A stretch of 42,794 bases of DNA, taken from Eubacterium sp. GTDB lineage: Bacteria > Bacillota > Clostridia > Oscillospirales > Acutalibacteraceae. The DNA lies in the NCBI GenBank assembly GCA_014465955.1, contig JACTVT010000018.1:1-42794 (forward strand), read 5' to 3'. A program made the position numbers and the translations under genes. This document shows positions 17,480-25,795 of this stretch, piece after piece (within the stretch, counting starts at the first letter, position 1; the number at the start of each line of letters is the position of its first letter). The notes beneath the pieces are model-generated. The model saw only the letters and a list, made by a program, of their open reading frames with translations, did not search any database and was not told the origin of the DNA.

Positions 17480-17904
17480 CATCAAAGGAAAGGGCACAGT
17501 TAAGAGCCAAGGCTAATCCGCTTGAGCCGATTGTTCAGATTGGCAAAGACGGCATTTCCGATAATTTAATTACGCAGCTTGATGATGCGCTTGACGCAAG
17601 AGAACTTGTAAAAATTCGTGTTCATCTTGAAACTGCACCTGAAAGTCCGAGGGAATTTGCAGATAAACTTGCAGAAAAACTCGGCGCAGAGGTGATTCAG
17701 GTTATCGGCGGCGTAATCGTTGTTTACCGTAAAGCCGATAAAGAAAAAATCAATCAGAAAAAGCAGGAGCGTGCAAAGGCGGCAGGAAAGAAAATTCCTA
17801 AGAAAAAGGTGAAAATCAAAGGACTTCGCCAGAGACAGAAAGAATTTGAAGATGCTCACCCGTGGGCAAAGTATAACAGACCGAACAGGGGCGACAGGCA
17901 TTGA
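17476..17904 (+). CDS. CRM-domain RNA-binding protein (YhbY-like)
   Basis: A CRM (YhbY) domain over residues 1-95, with the hallmark GKDGIS...VKIRVH and GAEVIQVIGGVIVVYR segments, associated with large-subunit ribosome assembly. It carries an extra lysine-rich tail of about 45 residues (KINQKKQERAKAAGKKIPKKK) ending HPWAKYNRPNRGDRH, longer than the usual ~97-residue YhbY, so 142 residues in all; the tail would add non-specific RNA contacts (inference). ATGA overlap at the start; the stop overlaps the nadD TTG start. Confidence 0.88.
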   Translation: MTSKERAQLRAKANPLEPIVQIGKDGISDNLITQLDDALDARELVKIRVHLETAPESPREFADKLAEKLGAEVIQVIGGVIVVYRKADKEKINQKKQERAKAAGKKIPKKKVKIKGLRQRQKEFEDAHPWAKYNRPNRGDRH

Positions 17905-18506
17905 AAGTAGCAGTATTCGGCGGTGCTTTCAATCCTGTTCATAACGGGCATATAAATCTTGCGAAAAAGTATATTGAACTTCTGAATCCCGATAAAATGC
18001 TGATTATTCCGACGGCGAATCCGCCGCACAGAGATAATAATAATTTTGCGGCTGATTATCACCGCTTTAATATGCTCAGGCTTGCATTTGAAAATGAAAA
18101 AAATATTGAAATTTCAGATATAGAGTTTAAAATAGAAGGTAAAAGTTACACCTGCAATACGGTTTGTGAGATAGAAAAGCAGTATGAAAATGCAGATATT
18201 TATCTTATCGTCGGTGAAGATCAGTTTCTTTACTTTGATAAATGGTATAATTGGCAGAAACTTTTGCAGAAAGTAACGCTTTGCACTGCTGAGCGCAATA
18301 AAGATAAAGCGTGCAAAATGAGAGCGTTTGCCGCAAATGTGCTTAAGACCGATAAGTATATTCTTGCAGATTTTGACCCTGTTGTTGTTTCAAGCAGTGA
18401 AATAAGGGAAAAACTATATAATAATGAAAGTGTTGACCGTTTAATTCCCGAAAAGGTGTTAAACTATATTAATGAAAATGAACTTTACGGCAGAGAAAAT
18501 AAATGA
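17901..18506 (+). CDS. nadD: Nicotinate-nucleotide adenylyltransferase, TTG start
   Basis: Joins nicotinate mononucleotide and ATP to deamido-NAD in NAD synthesis. It starts VAVFGGAFNPVHNGH, with the nucleotidyltransferase HxGH motif at residues 14-17, has the LIVGEDQF strand, and ends with the SSSEIREKL signature (equivalent of ISSTxIR). 201 residues is normal. The start is TTG within TTGA, overlapping the previous stop, so translation is likely coupled; no ATG near this N-terminus preserves the GGAFNP motif. The 3' end overlaps yqeK by about 29-35 bases. Confidence 0.94.
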   Translation: MKVAVFGGAFNPVHNGHINLAKKYIELLNPDKMLIIPTANPPHRDNNNFAADYHRFNMLRLAFENEKNIEISDIEFKIEGKSYTCNTVCEIEKQYENADIYLIVGEDQFLYFDKWYNWQKLLQKVTLCTAERNKDKACKMRAFAANVLKTDKYILADFDPVVVSSSEIREKLYNNESVDRLIPEKVLNYINENELYGRENK

Positions 18507-19068
18507 ATATGAATCACTGATAAAAAGCAGGCTTTCAGAATATAGATACAACCACAGTATGAACGTGGCTGAGTCAGCCGTTTATCTTGCTGAAAAATAC
18601 GGTGCAGACTGCGAAAAAGCGTATGTCGCAGGCGTTCTGCACGATATCATGAAAGAAGAAAGCCTTGAAATTCAGCGCCAGTTTATTGAAAGTGACGGAT
18701 ATAAAATGACAGGCACCGAACTTGCAGTGCCGTCTGTTTATCATCAGATGAGCGGTGCGGCTTACTGCAAAAAAGTGCTCGGTATTGATGATGACGAAAT
18801 TATCGGTGCAATTCGTTTTCATACCACAGGCAAAGCAGATATGACGCTGCTTGAAAAAGTGGTTTACACGGCAGATTTTATTTCTGCAGAAAGAAATTAC
18901 CCAGATGTGGATATTATGCGAAGACTTGCAGATGAGAGCCTTGAAAAAGCAATGCTGCATTCGCTTAAATATACAATAGGCAGTTTATCCGAAAGGGAGA
19001 TACCCATTCACCCCGATACGCTGAACTGTTATAACTTTATTTTGGAAAATTATTTTGTAAAGGAATGA
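18472..19068 (+). CDS. yqeK: YqeK-type HD-domain phosphohydrolase
   Basis: An HD-superfamily hydrolase known in Firmicutes as a symmetrical diadenosine tetraphosphatase. The metal-binding residues are visible in YNHSMNVAESAVYLAEKYG, AGVLHDIMKE and a later IRFHTTGKADM segment with downstream VVYTADFIS. 198 residues. Two ATGs (18472 and 18478) both lie inside nadD; the outer one is annotated but the inner is equally possible. In many Firmicutes a LytR-type gene follows; here rsfS comes directly after a 4-base gap. Confidence 0.92.
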   Translation: MKMNFTAEKINEYESLIKSRLSEYRYNHSMNVAESAVYLAEKYGADCEKAYVAGVLHDIMKEESLEIQRQFIESDGYKMTGTELAVPSVYHQMSGAAYCKKVLGIDDDEIIGAIRFHTTGKADMTLLEKVVYTADFISAERNYPDVDIMRRLADESLEKAMLHSLKYTIGSLSEREIPIHPDTLNCYNFILENYFVKE

Positions 19069-19072
19069 ATAT

Positions 19073-19426
19073 ATGAATTCTCTTGAAATTGTAAAAACCG
19101 CCGTGAAAGCGGCAGACAGTAAAAAAGGTGAAGATATTCAGGTAATCGGAATAAGAGATTTGTCAATTATTGCAGATTATTTTGTTCTTGTTACGGGTGA
19201 ATCTTCCACTCAGGTTAAGGCACTTGCCGATGAAATTGAGTTTAAACTGAAAGAAACAGGCGAAGAGCCTCATCATATTGAGGGCAGGCAGTCAGGCTGG
19301 ATTTGCCTTGATTTTTCAACAGTTGTAATACACGTTTTCTACAAGGAACAGAGAGATTATTTCAAACTCGAGCGCCTTTGGGAAGACGGAGAAATATTAG
19401 ATACACAAAAGTTTTTGGAGGACTGA
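19073..19426 (+). CDS. rsfS: Ribosomal silencing factor RsfS
   Basis: Binds ribosomal protein L14 and blocks subunit joining in starvation. 117 residues is the family length. Conserved segments are DIQVIGIRDLSIIADYFVL, the STQVKALADEIE helix and the C-terminal GWICLDFSTVVIHVFYKEQRD. AAAGGAATG precedes the ATG. It sits between yqeK and leuS, the expected order. The leuS ATG is only three bases after its stop. Confidence 0.95.
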   Translation: MNSLEIVKTAVKAADSKKGEDIQVIGIRDLSIIADYFVLVTGESSTQVKALADEIEFKLKETGEEPHHIEGRQSGWICLDFSTVVIHVFYKEQRDYFKLERLWEDGEILDTQKFLED

Positions 19427-19428
19427 TT

Positions 19429-21837
19429 ATGGAATATAATTTTAAAAAGATTGAGAAAAAATGGCAGGATATCTGGTATTCTCAGAATACATTTGCCGCT
19501 AAGCAGGATTATTCACTGCCGAAATTCTACTGCCTTGTTGAGTTCCCTTATCCGAGTGGTCAGGGTCTGCACGTAGGTCACCCGCGTTCATACACGGCGC
19601 TTGATATTGTTGCAAGAAAGAAAAGACTTCAGGGCTATAACGTTCTTTACCCTATGGGCTGGGACGCATTCGGTCTGCCTACCGAAAACTTCGCAATTAA
19701 AAATCATATTCACCCTGCCGAAGTTACAAAGAAAAATGTTGCTCATTTCAAAGAGCAGTTACAGTCTTTAGGTTTCTCATTTGACTGGACAAGGGAAATC
19801 AATACTACCGACCCGTCTTACTATAAATGGACACAGTGGATTTTCTTACAACTTTTCAAAAAGGGTCTTGCTTATAAAAAGGAAATGGCTGTAAACTGGT
19901 GTACTTCCTGCAAATGCGTTCTTGCCAATGAAGAGGTTGTAAACGGTGTTTGCGAGCGTTGCGGTTCTGAAGTTATCCGTAAAAATCAGAGCCAGTGGAT
20001 GCTTAAAATCACTGAATATGCCGACAGACTTGTTAAGGACCTTGACGATGTTGATTTTATTGACCGTGTTAAGGTTCAGCAGAGAAACTGGATTGGCAGA
20101 AGCACAGGCGCAGAGGTTGATTTCAAAACTACTCTCGGCGATACTTTAACTGTTTATACCACAAGATGTGACACACTTTTCGGTGCTACATATATGGTTA
20201 TTTCACCTGAGCACCCGCTTATCGAAAAATGGGCAGATTCCATTAAAAATATGGATGATGTTCGTGCTTATCAGGCAGAGGCAGCACGCAAAAGCGATTT
20301 TGAAAGAACAGAACTGAATAAAGATAAAACAGGCGTTAAACTTAACGGTGTTATGGGCATTAATCCTGTTAATGATACCGAAATTCCGATTTTCATTTCG
20401 GATTATGTTTTAACTTCTTACGGCACAGGTGCTATTATGGCAGTTCCTGCTCATGATACGAGAGACTGGGAGTTTGCAAAGAAATTTGATTTGCCTATTA
20501 TTGAGGTTGTTGCAGGCGGCGAAGATGTTCAGAAAGCACCGTTTACAGATTGTGCAACAGGTAAACTTGTAAACAGCGGATTTATTACAGGACTTTCTGT
20601 TGAAGACGCTAAAAAAGAAATGGTTAAATGGCTTACCGATAACGGCAAGGGCAGAGAAAAGGTAAACTTTAAACTGCGTGACTGGGTGTTTAGCCGTCAG
20701 AGATACTGGGGCGAACCGATTCCGATTGTTAAGTGTGATAAGTGCGGTTACGTTCCGATTCCCGAAAGTGAACTTCCGCTTGAACTGCCTAATGTTGATT
20801 CCTATGAGCCTACAGACACGGGCGAATCACCGCTTGCAAAGATGACGGATTGGGTAAATACAACGTGCCCTTGCTGCGGCGCACCTGCTAAAAGAGAAAC
20901 AGATACTATGCCTCAGTGGGCTGGCTCATCGTGGTACTTCCTCAGATATATGGATCCTCATAATGATGAGGCGCTTGCATCAAAAGAGGCACTCGAATAC
21001 TGGGCACCTGTTGACTGGTATAACGGCGGTATGGAGCACACAACGCTTCACCTGCTTTACAGCCGTTTCTGGCATAAATTCCTTTATGATATCGGCGTCG
21101 TTCCGAATAAAGAGCCATATAATAAGCGTACCTCACACGGTATGATTTTAGGTGAAAACGGCGAGAAAATGAGTAAGTCAAGGGGCAACGTTGTAAATCC
21201 CGATGATATCGTAGACCAGTACGGTGCAGACACAATGCGCCTTTATGAAATGTTTATCGGTGATTTTGAAAAGGCAGCGCCGTGGAATTCAGACTCAATC
21301 AAGGGTTGTAAAAGATTTATTGAGCGTTTCTGGAATCTTCAGGAAATTGTTGCTGACGGCGATGCTTACAGTGAAGATGTTGAGGCGCTTATGCACAAAA
21401 CAATCAAAAAGGTTACCGAGGATATTGATAATCTTAAGTGCAACACGGCTATTGCCGCTATGATGACACTGCTTAATAAGATTTATGATAAGGGCAGTGT
21501 TACAAGAAAAGAACTTGAAACGATAACAATTCTTCTTAATCCGTTCGCACCTCACGTTACGGAAGAAATGTGGGATGTTATGAACTTCGGCGGAATGGTT
21601 AATGAGGCTCAGTGGCCTGAGTTTGACGAGGCAAAAACAGTTGAAAACACTGTCGAAATCGTTCTTCAGATTATGGGCAAAGTCCGTTCAAGAATGACGA
21701 TTGATGTAAATATGCCGAAAGAACAGGTTATTGAACTTGCTAAAAAGGATGAAAAGATTGCTGCTGCAATCGATGGTAAAACAATCAAAAAGGAAATCTA
21801 CGTTCCCGGCAAACTCGTCAACTTCGTTGCAGTTTAA
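19429..21837 (+). CDS. leuS: Leucyl-tRNA synthetase
   Basis: A class I synthetase charging tRNA-Leu in the cytoplasm. The HIGH box is HVGH (residues 48-51, in YPSGQGLHVGH), the zinc/linker cysteines are at CTSCKCVLANEEVVNGVCERCG, the editing domain includes TTRCDTLFGATYM and YGTGAIMAVPAHD, and the KMSKS loop is present exactly (GEKMSKSRGNVV). The ATG at 19429 is preferred over an in-frame upstream start at 19378, because GGAGG (19416-19422) lies eight bases before it and MEYNFKKIEKKWQ is the family N-terminus; this gives 802 residues. Last gene of the long housekeeping run. Confidence 0.97.
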   Translation: MEYNFKKIEKKWQDIWYSQNTFAAKQDYSLPKFYCLVEFPYPSGQGLHVGHPRSYTALDIVARKKRLQGYNVLYPMGWDAFGLPTENFAIKNHIHPAEVTKKNVAHFKEQLQSLGFSFDWTREINTTDPSYYKWTQWIFLQLFKKGLAYKKEMAVNWCTSCKCVLANEEVVNGVCERCGSEVIRKNQSQWMLKITEYADRLVKDLDDVDFIDRVKVQQRNWIGRSTGAEVDFKTTLGDTLTVYTTRCDTLFGATYMVISPEHPLIEKWADSIKNMDDVRAYQAEAARKSDFERTELNKDKTGVKLNGVMGINPVNDTEIPIFISDYVLTSYGTGAIMAVPAHDTRDWEFAKKFDLPIIEVVAGGEDVQKAPFTDCATGKLVNSGFITGLSVEDAKKEMVKWLTDNGKGREKVNFKLRDWVFSRQRYWGEPIPIVKCDKCGYVPIPESELPLELPNVDSYEPTDTGESPLAKMTDWVNTTCPCCGAPAKRETDTMPQWAGSSWYFLRYMDPHNDEALASKEALEYWAPVDWYNGGMEHTTLHLLYSRFWHKFLYDIGVVPNKEPYNKRTSHGMILGENGEKMSKSRGNVVNPDDIVDQYGADTMRLYEMFIGDFEKAAPWNSDSIKGCKRFIERFWNLQEIVADGDAYSEDVEALMHKTIKKVTEDIDNLKCNTAIAAMMTLLNKIYDKGSVTRKELETITILLNPFAPHVTEEMWDVMNFGGMVNEAQWPEFDEAKTVENTVEIVLQIMGKVRSRMTIDVNMPKEQVIELAKKDEKIAAAIDGKTIKKEIYVPGKLVNFVAV

Positions 21838-21866
21838 TTGTTCGGGCATTAGCAATGATTAAATAA

Positions 21867-21894
21867 CGGTGCGTCGAGGACGCCGCACCCTACG
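21867..21894 (-). repeat. GTAGGG hairpin repeat, reverse copy
   Basis: Read on the minus strand: CGTAGGGTGCGGCGTCCTCG followed by ACGCACCG. It faces the next copy head to head, 18 bases away. Confidence 0.65.
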
Positions 21895-21912
21895 GAATTG
21901 TAATAATGCTTT

Positions 21913-21940
21913 CGTAGGGGCGGATATCATCCGCCCGTAT
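21913..21940 (+). repeat. GTAGGGG hairpin repeat
   Basis: CGTAGGGG box; stem GGGCGGAT / ATCCGCCC; ends CCCGTAT. Lies between leuS and the DUF4279 gene. Confidence 0.75.
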
Positions 21941-21957
21941 TTGTTAAGGAGTTTAAT

Positions 21958-22371
21958 ATGCCGGCACCTGAAATTTACGTTGAAATGCATTTAGTGTTTG
22001 ATAATGATTTTGATGTTAATATAATAACTGATATGATTGATGTACAACCATATGAATGTAAAACAAAATCTCAAACACGTATTAATCCATTATCCAATCA
22101 GCCTAATCAAGGTTTTTGGACATTTAGAAGTGAAGTTATTATTGACTTTGATGTTAAAAAAACACTTGATGAACTTATATCTAAATTTGAAGATAAAACT
22201 GAAATTATAAAAGAAATATGTTCTGAAAATAAAGGAAATATATATATTGATATTGTTCCGACGTTTAATTGTAATGATACTCCGGCTGTATATTTTGATA
22301 AAAGATTTTTAAAATTTGTAAATGAACTTGACGCGGAAATTGAATTGGATTTATATGCATTAGCAGAGTAA
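21958..22371 (+). CDS. DUF4279-like protein of unknown function
   Basis: A 137-residue acidic cytoplasmic protein with no signal peptide, membrane segment or cysteine cluster. The arrangement of an N-terminal beta strand (EIYVEMHLVFDNDFD), a QGFWTFRSEV segment after a variable loop, a helix and IYIDIVPTFNCNDTPAVYFDKRFLKFVNEL resembles DUF4279 immunity-like proteins; this match is from memory of the pattern only. AAGGAGTTTAAT precedes the ATG. It is bracketed by palindromic repeats on both sides and is more AT-rich than the housekeeping genes, which suggests an accessory gene. Confidence 0.55.
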   Translation: MPAPEIYVEMHLVFDNDFDVNIITDMIDVQPYECKTKSQTRINPLSNQPNQGFWTFRSEVIIDFDVKKTLDELISKFEDKTEIIKEICSENKGNIYIDIVPTFNCNDTPAVYFDKRFLKFVNELDAEIELDLYALAE

Positions 22372-22408
22372 TAATTGAAAAACATATTTGATAACGTCAT
22401 TGTCAGTT

Positions 22409-22436
22409 TGTAGGGGAGGGTCTCCGTGCCCTCCCG
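22409..22436 (+). repeat. GTAGGGG hairpin repeat
   Basis: TGTAGGGG box; arms GGGAGGG / CCCTCCC around TCTCCGTG; ends CCCG. Confidence 0.75.
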
Positions 22437-22456
22437 CAAAATTAAATAACCTAAAA

Positions 22457-22497
22457 ACGGGCGGTGCACATCATTGTGTCCGCTCGTTTTTGTGCTT
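22457..22497 (+). terminator. Hairpin with T tract after the DUF4279 gene (diverged repeat copy)
   Basis: ACGGGCGG pairs with CCGCTCGT around an inner TGCACA/TGTG pairing, then TTTTTGTGCTTTTTT. The reverse complement has the GCGGACA and CCGCCCG parts of the repeat family without the GTAGGGG box. It probably terminates transcription ahead of the GH38 promoter. Confidence 0.6.
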
Positions 22498-22525
22498 TTT
22501 TACACAATTATATTCATATTTTATA

Positions 22526-22553
22526 TTGACTTTTTTTTACTTTACTTTACAAT
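22526..22553 (+). promoter_or_regulatory. Promoter of the GH38-GH29 operon
   Basis: TTGACT (22526-22531), 16-base T-rich spacer, TACAAT (22548-22553), about 40 bases before the GH38 ATG, with TAGGAGAA as ribosome-binding site. No CRE box or operator dyad was recognised. Confidence 0.6.
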
Positions 22554-22593
22554 AAAGATTAAATGACATTATTTTCACATTAGGAGAACTGCT

Positions 22594-25500
22594 ATGGCTA
22601 AAAAGAAAATCTACACTGTTGCAACATCTCATCTTGATACAATCTGGTCGTGGGATTTTGAAACTACAGTCAGCAAATATATTTATAATACGCTTGTTGA
22701 TAATATTGCGCTTTTCAAAAAATATCCTACATATACTTTTTCGTTTGAAGGTTCTTACCGCTATGAACTTATGGAAGAATATTACCCAGAACTTTTTGAA
22801 GAGATGAAGGAATATATTAAGCAGGGCAGGTGGAATGTCTGCGGTTCTGCTTATGAAAACGGCGATACAAACTGCCCGTCACCCGAGGCTTTGTTTAGAA
22901 ATATTCTTTTCGGCAATTCCTATTTTGATGAAAAATTCGGCAAAAGGTCGGTTGATATTTATCTGCCAGACTGCTTCGGCTTTGGCTGGGCGCTTCCGAG
23001 TATTGCTTATCACGCACATCTTATGGGCTTTACTACGCAGAAACTTGCCTGGGGCAGTGCTTACGGTATACCGTTTGATATCGGCAAGTGGTACGGTGTA
23101 GACGGCAATTACATTTATGCTTCCTGCAATCCGCACGATTATTATTTTACCTTAACCAAACTCCGTCAGTGGGATTTTGTTCAGAATAAACTCAAAGAAA
23201 ATGAAAAATATGGCCTTGACTGGACTTATATGTTCCACGGTATCGGTGACCGCGGCGGCGCTCCTCAGGAGGCTACCGTAAAATATGTTGAAAACGAAAT
23301 CAAGAAAAATAACAGCAGTGATATTGAAGTCGTTGCCGCAAGCGCTGATCAGATTTATCACGATATTGATGAAAAATTGCCGCAGGAGGTTAAAGACAAA
23401 CTGCCCGAGTGGAAAACAGAACTTGTTATGCAAAATCACGGTGTAGGCGGTTATACCTCACGTGCTATCGGCAAGCGTTGGAATGCAAAATGTCAGGAAC
23501 TCGGCGATGCTGCAGAGCGTGCAGGCGTTATGGCGTCTTATTTCGGCACTGCAGATTATAACGAAGAAGTGCTTGAAAAATCGTGGAAAAGGGCAATTGC
23601 TCATCAGTTTCACGATGATACGCCGGGCACATCCGTTCAGCGTGCATACAAGCGTTCATGGAATGATTATGCAATGTCAATGAATCAGTTTACAGGCGAG
23701 ATTGACACATATTTGTCTGTATTTTCTTCGCTTATGAAATCCGATTTCTGCCAGGGCACGCCTGTTATGGTTTCAAACAGTGTTGAGGCAGACAGAACAG
23801 GTTCAGTTCAAGTAAGACTCAGCAATATAAAAACACCGTTTGTACGTGTGTTTGACAATAACGGAAAAGAAGTTAAAAGTCAGGTGTTATCTGTTAAAAA
23901 CGGTGTTACGGAAATTCTGTTTATTGCCGATGTTAAATCGCTCGGCACAAGGGTATATGATGTAAGACCGAGCAGTGAACCCTGTAAAGTTAAAAGTGAA
24001 ATCTCCATTTCAGACAGTAAAATGGAAAATCAGAAATATATTGTTACTTTAAATAAAAACGGCGATATTTCTTCCATTCTTGATAAAACAGATGATGAAA
24101 GAGAGTTGCTGCGTAAGCCGATTATTTTAGGAATGTTTGATTACACAGGCTCAAAAGACTGGCCTGCGTGGGAAATGAATTTCGAAGAGGCAAACCGTGA
24201 GCCTGCAAGAAGTCCGATTTTATCATCAATTGAAATTGCAGAAAACGGACCTGCCCGTGTTGCGTTTGAAGTTAAGCAGACAGATAAAAAATCAATATTT
24301 GTAAACTATATTTCGCTTGAGGATAACGGTCAGACCGTCAATGTTTACAGTGAAATTGAATGGCAGTCACTGCGCACAATGTGCAAAAACCGTTTTGCGC
24401 TTACTGCCGAAAATGAAAAGGCAACATTTGATCTCGGTCTCGGTGCTATCGAACGCGAAAATATGAATGAAAAATTGTTTGAAGTGCCTGCACAGAAATG
24501 GGCAGATATTACTGATAAAAGCGGTGATTTCGGCATTTCAATTTTCAGCGAATGCAAGCACGGCTGGGATAAATACAATGATAATACATTAAGACTGACT
24601 GCAATTCACACGCCGAAGAAAAACTACAGAATCGACTCTATGCAGTCTATGATGGAACTCGGTTTGAACAGATATTCGTTTGCTGTGTTCAGTCATAAAG
24701 GCAAGGTAGGCACTGAAACTCAGCTTGAGGCAAAAAAATATACATATCCGCTTATCGGCGTTGCAATGGATAAACACAGCGGTAAACTTGGCGCTGAGTA
24801 TTCCTTCGGCGGTGTTTCAACAAATGATGTTATTGTAAGGGCAATTAAAATGCCTCATCATAATGCCCAAAGCGGTGAAATCATTGTCCGCCTGAACGAG
24901 GGCGCAAATAAAAATGCTGACGGTTTTAAATTAACTCTTGGTGAGGGCGTTGAGTCTGCGAGAGAACTCTGGGCATCAGAAGAGTATAAGGGCGAAGCAA
25001 CGGTTGAAAACGGCTTCCTTGTAACGGATTTCAAACCGTATGAAATCAAAACGTTTGCACTTAAACTCAAAGAGCCGAGCGTTCGTGGCGAAAAAGTAAA
25101 ATCAACACCGATTGCGCTTAGTTATGATGATAAAAATACACATATTCCCGAAAGACTTCTGCCTGAAAAAATTGTTACAAACGGCGTAGAATTTAAGATA
25201 GATAAAAATGCGTTTATGACCTGCAAGGGTCAGACAATCAAAACTGAAAACGGCGGAAAAATTGCTCTGCTTATTGCATCAACATCAAAAGATATTAACG
25301 CAAAATTCCTTGTAAACGACGAAGAAAAGATTGTAACAATTAATTCTTCGGAAGAGGCATTTGCCGCTTGGGATTTGTATGATTTGTTTGAAACTGCTTA
25401 TGTTAAAAACGGCAGACTTGGCTATGAATTCACACACAGTGTTGATGATAACGGTAATACCCGCTTTGCAAAGGGACTTTATTTCTGGGTTGTTCAGTTT

Positions 25501-25794
25501 GACGGCAGTGTTACACTTCCCGATAATTCCAATCTCGTTATTCTTTCTGCAAGTGAGGTTCAGTCACCTAATGCATCGCTCGCAACTCCGCTTTATGATG
25601 AGGTTGAAAAGCGTGAGTTCAGTTATACAATGAATTTTAAAGAAAAACTTTGGTATATTCATTCTAAATGCGTCTGGATGCTTAATGATAAAGATAATTT
25701 CCTCACGCATTGGAATAATGGCAGAAACGGCAAAAGAGTAGAGCAGACGGGCAAGCGTGCCAGAACACGAACCGTAGAAACAGTAGGTCATTAA
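22594..25794 (+). CDS. GH38-family alpha-mannosidase
   Basis: A large retaining alpha-mannosidase (1066 residues) for mannose-rich glycans. The GH38 catalytic domain opens with a zinc site, TSHLDTIWSW (His13, Asp15). The nucleophile Asp126 lies in YLPDCFGFGWALPSIA, and further zinc/active-site residues are in WTYMFHGIGDRGGAPQE and IAHQFHDDTPGTS. Middle and C-terminal beta-rich domains follow from about residue 380. No signal peptide is present, so it acts in the cytoplasm on imported oligosaccharides. The fucosidase gene starts two bases after it. The linkage specificity cannot be read. Confidence 0.9.
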   Translation: MAKKKIYTVATSHLDTIWSWDFETTVSKYIYNTLVDNIALFKKYPTYTFSFEGSYRYELMEEYYPELFEEMKEYIKQGRWNVCGSAYENGDTNCPSPEALFRNILFGNSYFDEKFGKRSVDIYLPDCFGFGWALPSIAYHAHLMGFTTQKLAWGSAYGIPFDIGKWYGVDGNYIYASCNPHDYYFTLTKLRQWDFVQNKLKENEKYGLDWTYMFHGIGDRGGAPQEATVKYVENEIKKNNSSDIEVVAASADQIYHDIDEKLPQEVKDKLPEWKTELVMQNHGVGGYTSRAIGKRWNAKCQELGDAAERAGVMASYFGTADYNEEVLEKSWKRAIAHQFHDDTPGTSVQRAYKRSWNDYAMSMNQFTGEIDTYLSVFSSLMKSDFCQGTPVMVSNSVEADRTGSVQVRLSNIKTPFVRVFDNNGKEVKSQVLSVKNGVTEILFIADVKSLGTRVYDVRPSSEPCKVKSEISISDSKMENQKYIVTLNKNGDISSILDKTDDERELLRKPIILGMFDYTGSKDWPAWEMNFEEANREPARSPILSSIEIAENGPARVAFEVKQTDKKSIFVNYISLEDNGQTVNVYSEIEWQSLRTMCKNRFALTAENEKATFDLGLGAIERENMNEKLFEVPAQKWADITDKSGDFGISIFSECKHGWDKYNDNTLRLTAIHTPKKNYRIDSMQSMMELGLNRYSFAVFSHKGKVGTETQLEAKKYTYPLIGVAMDKHSGKLGAEYSFGGVSTNDVIVRAIKMPHHNAQSGEIIVRLNEGANKNADGFKLTLGEGVESARELWASEEYKGEATVENGFLVTDFKPYEIKTFALKLKEPSVRGEKVKSTPIALSYDDKNTHIPERLLPEKIVTNGVEFKIDKNAFMTCKGQTIKTENGGKIALLIASTSKDINAKFLVNDEEKIVTINSSEEAFAAWDLYDLFETAYVKNGRLGYEFTHSVDDNGNTRFAKGLYFWVVQFDGSVTLPDNSNLVILSASEVQSPNASLATPLYDEVEKREFSYTMNFKEKLWYIHSKCVWMLNDKDNFLTHWNNGRNGKRVEQTGKRARTRTVETVGH

Positions 25795-25795
25795 T

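Noticed and set aside
19378..19428. Upstream in-frame start for leuS inside rsfS
   Set aside because: GGAGG stands eight bases before the ATG at 19429 and the extra residues are an out-of-frame reading of rsfS.
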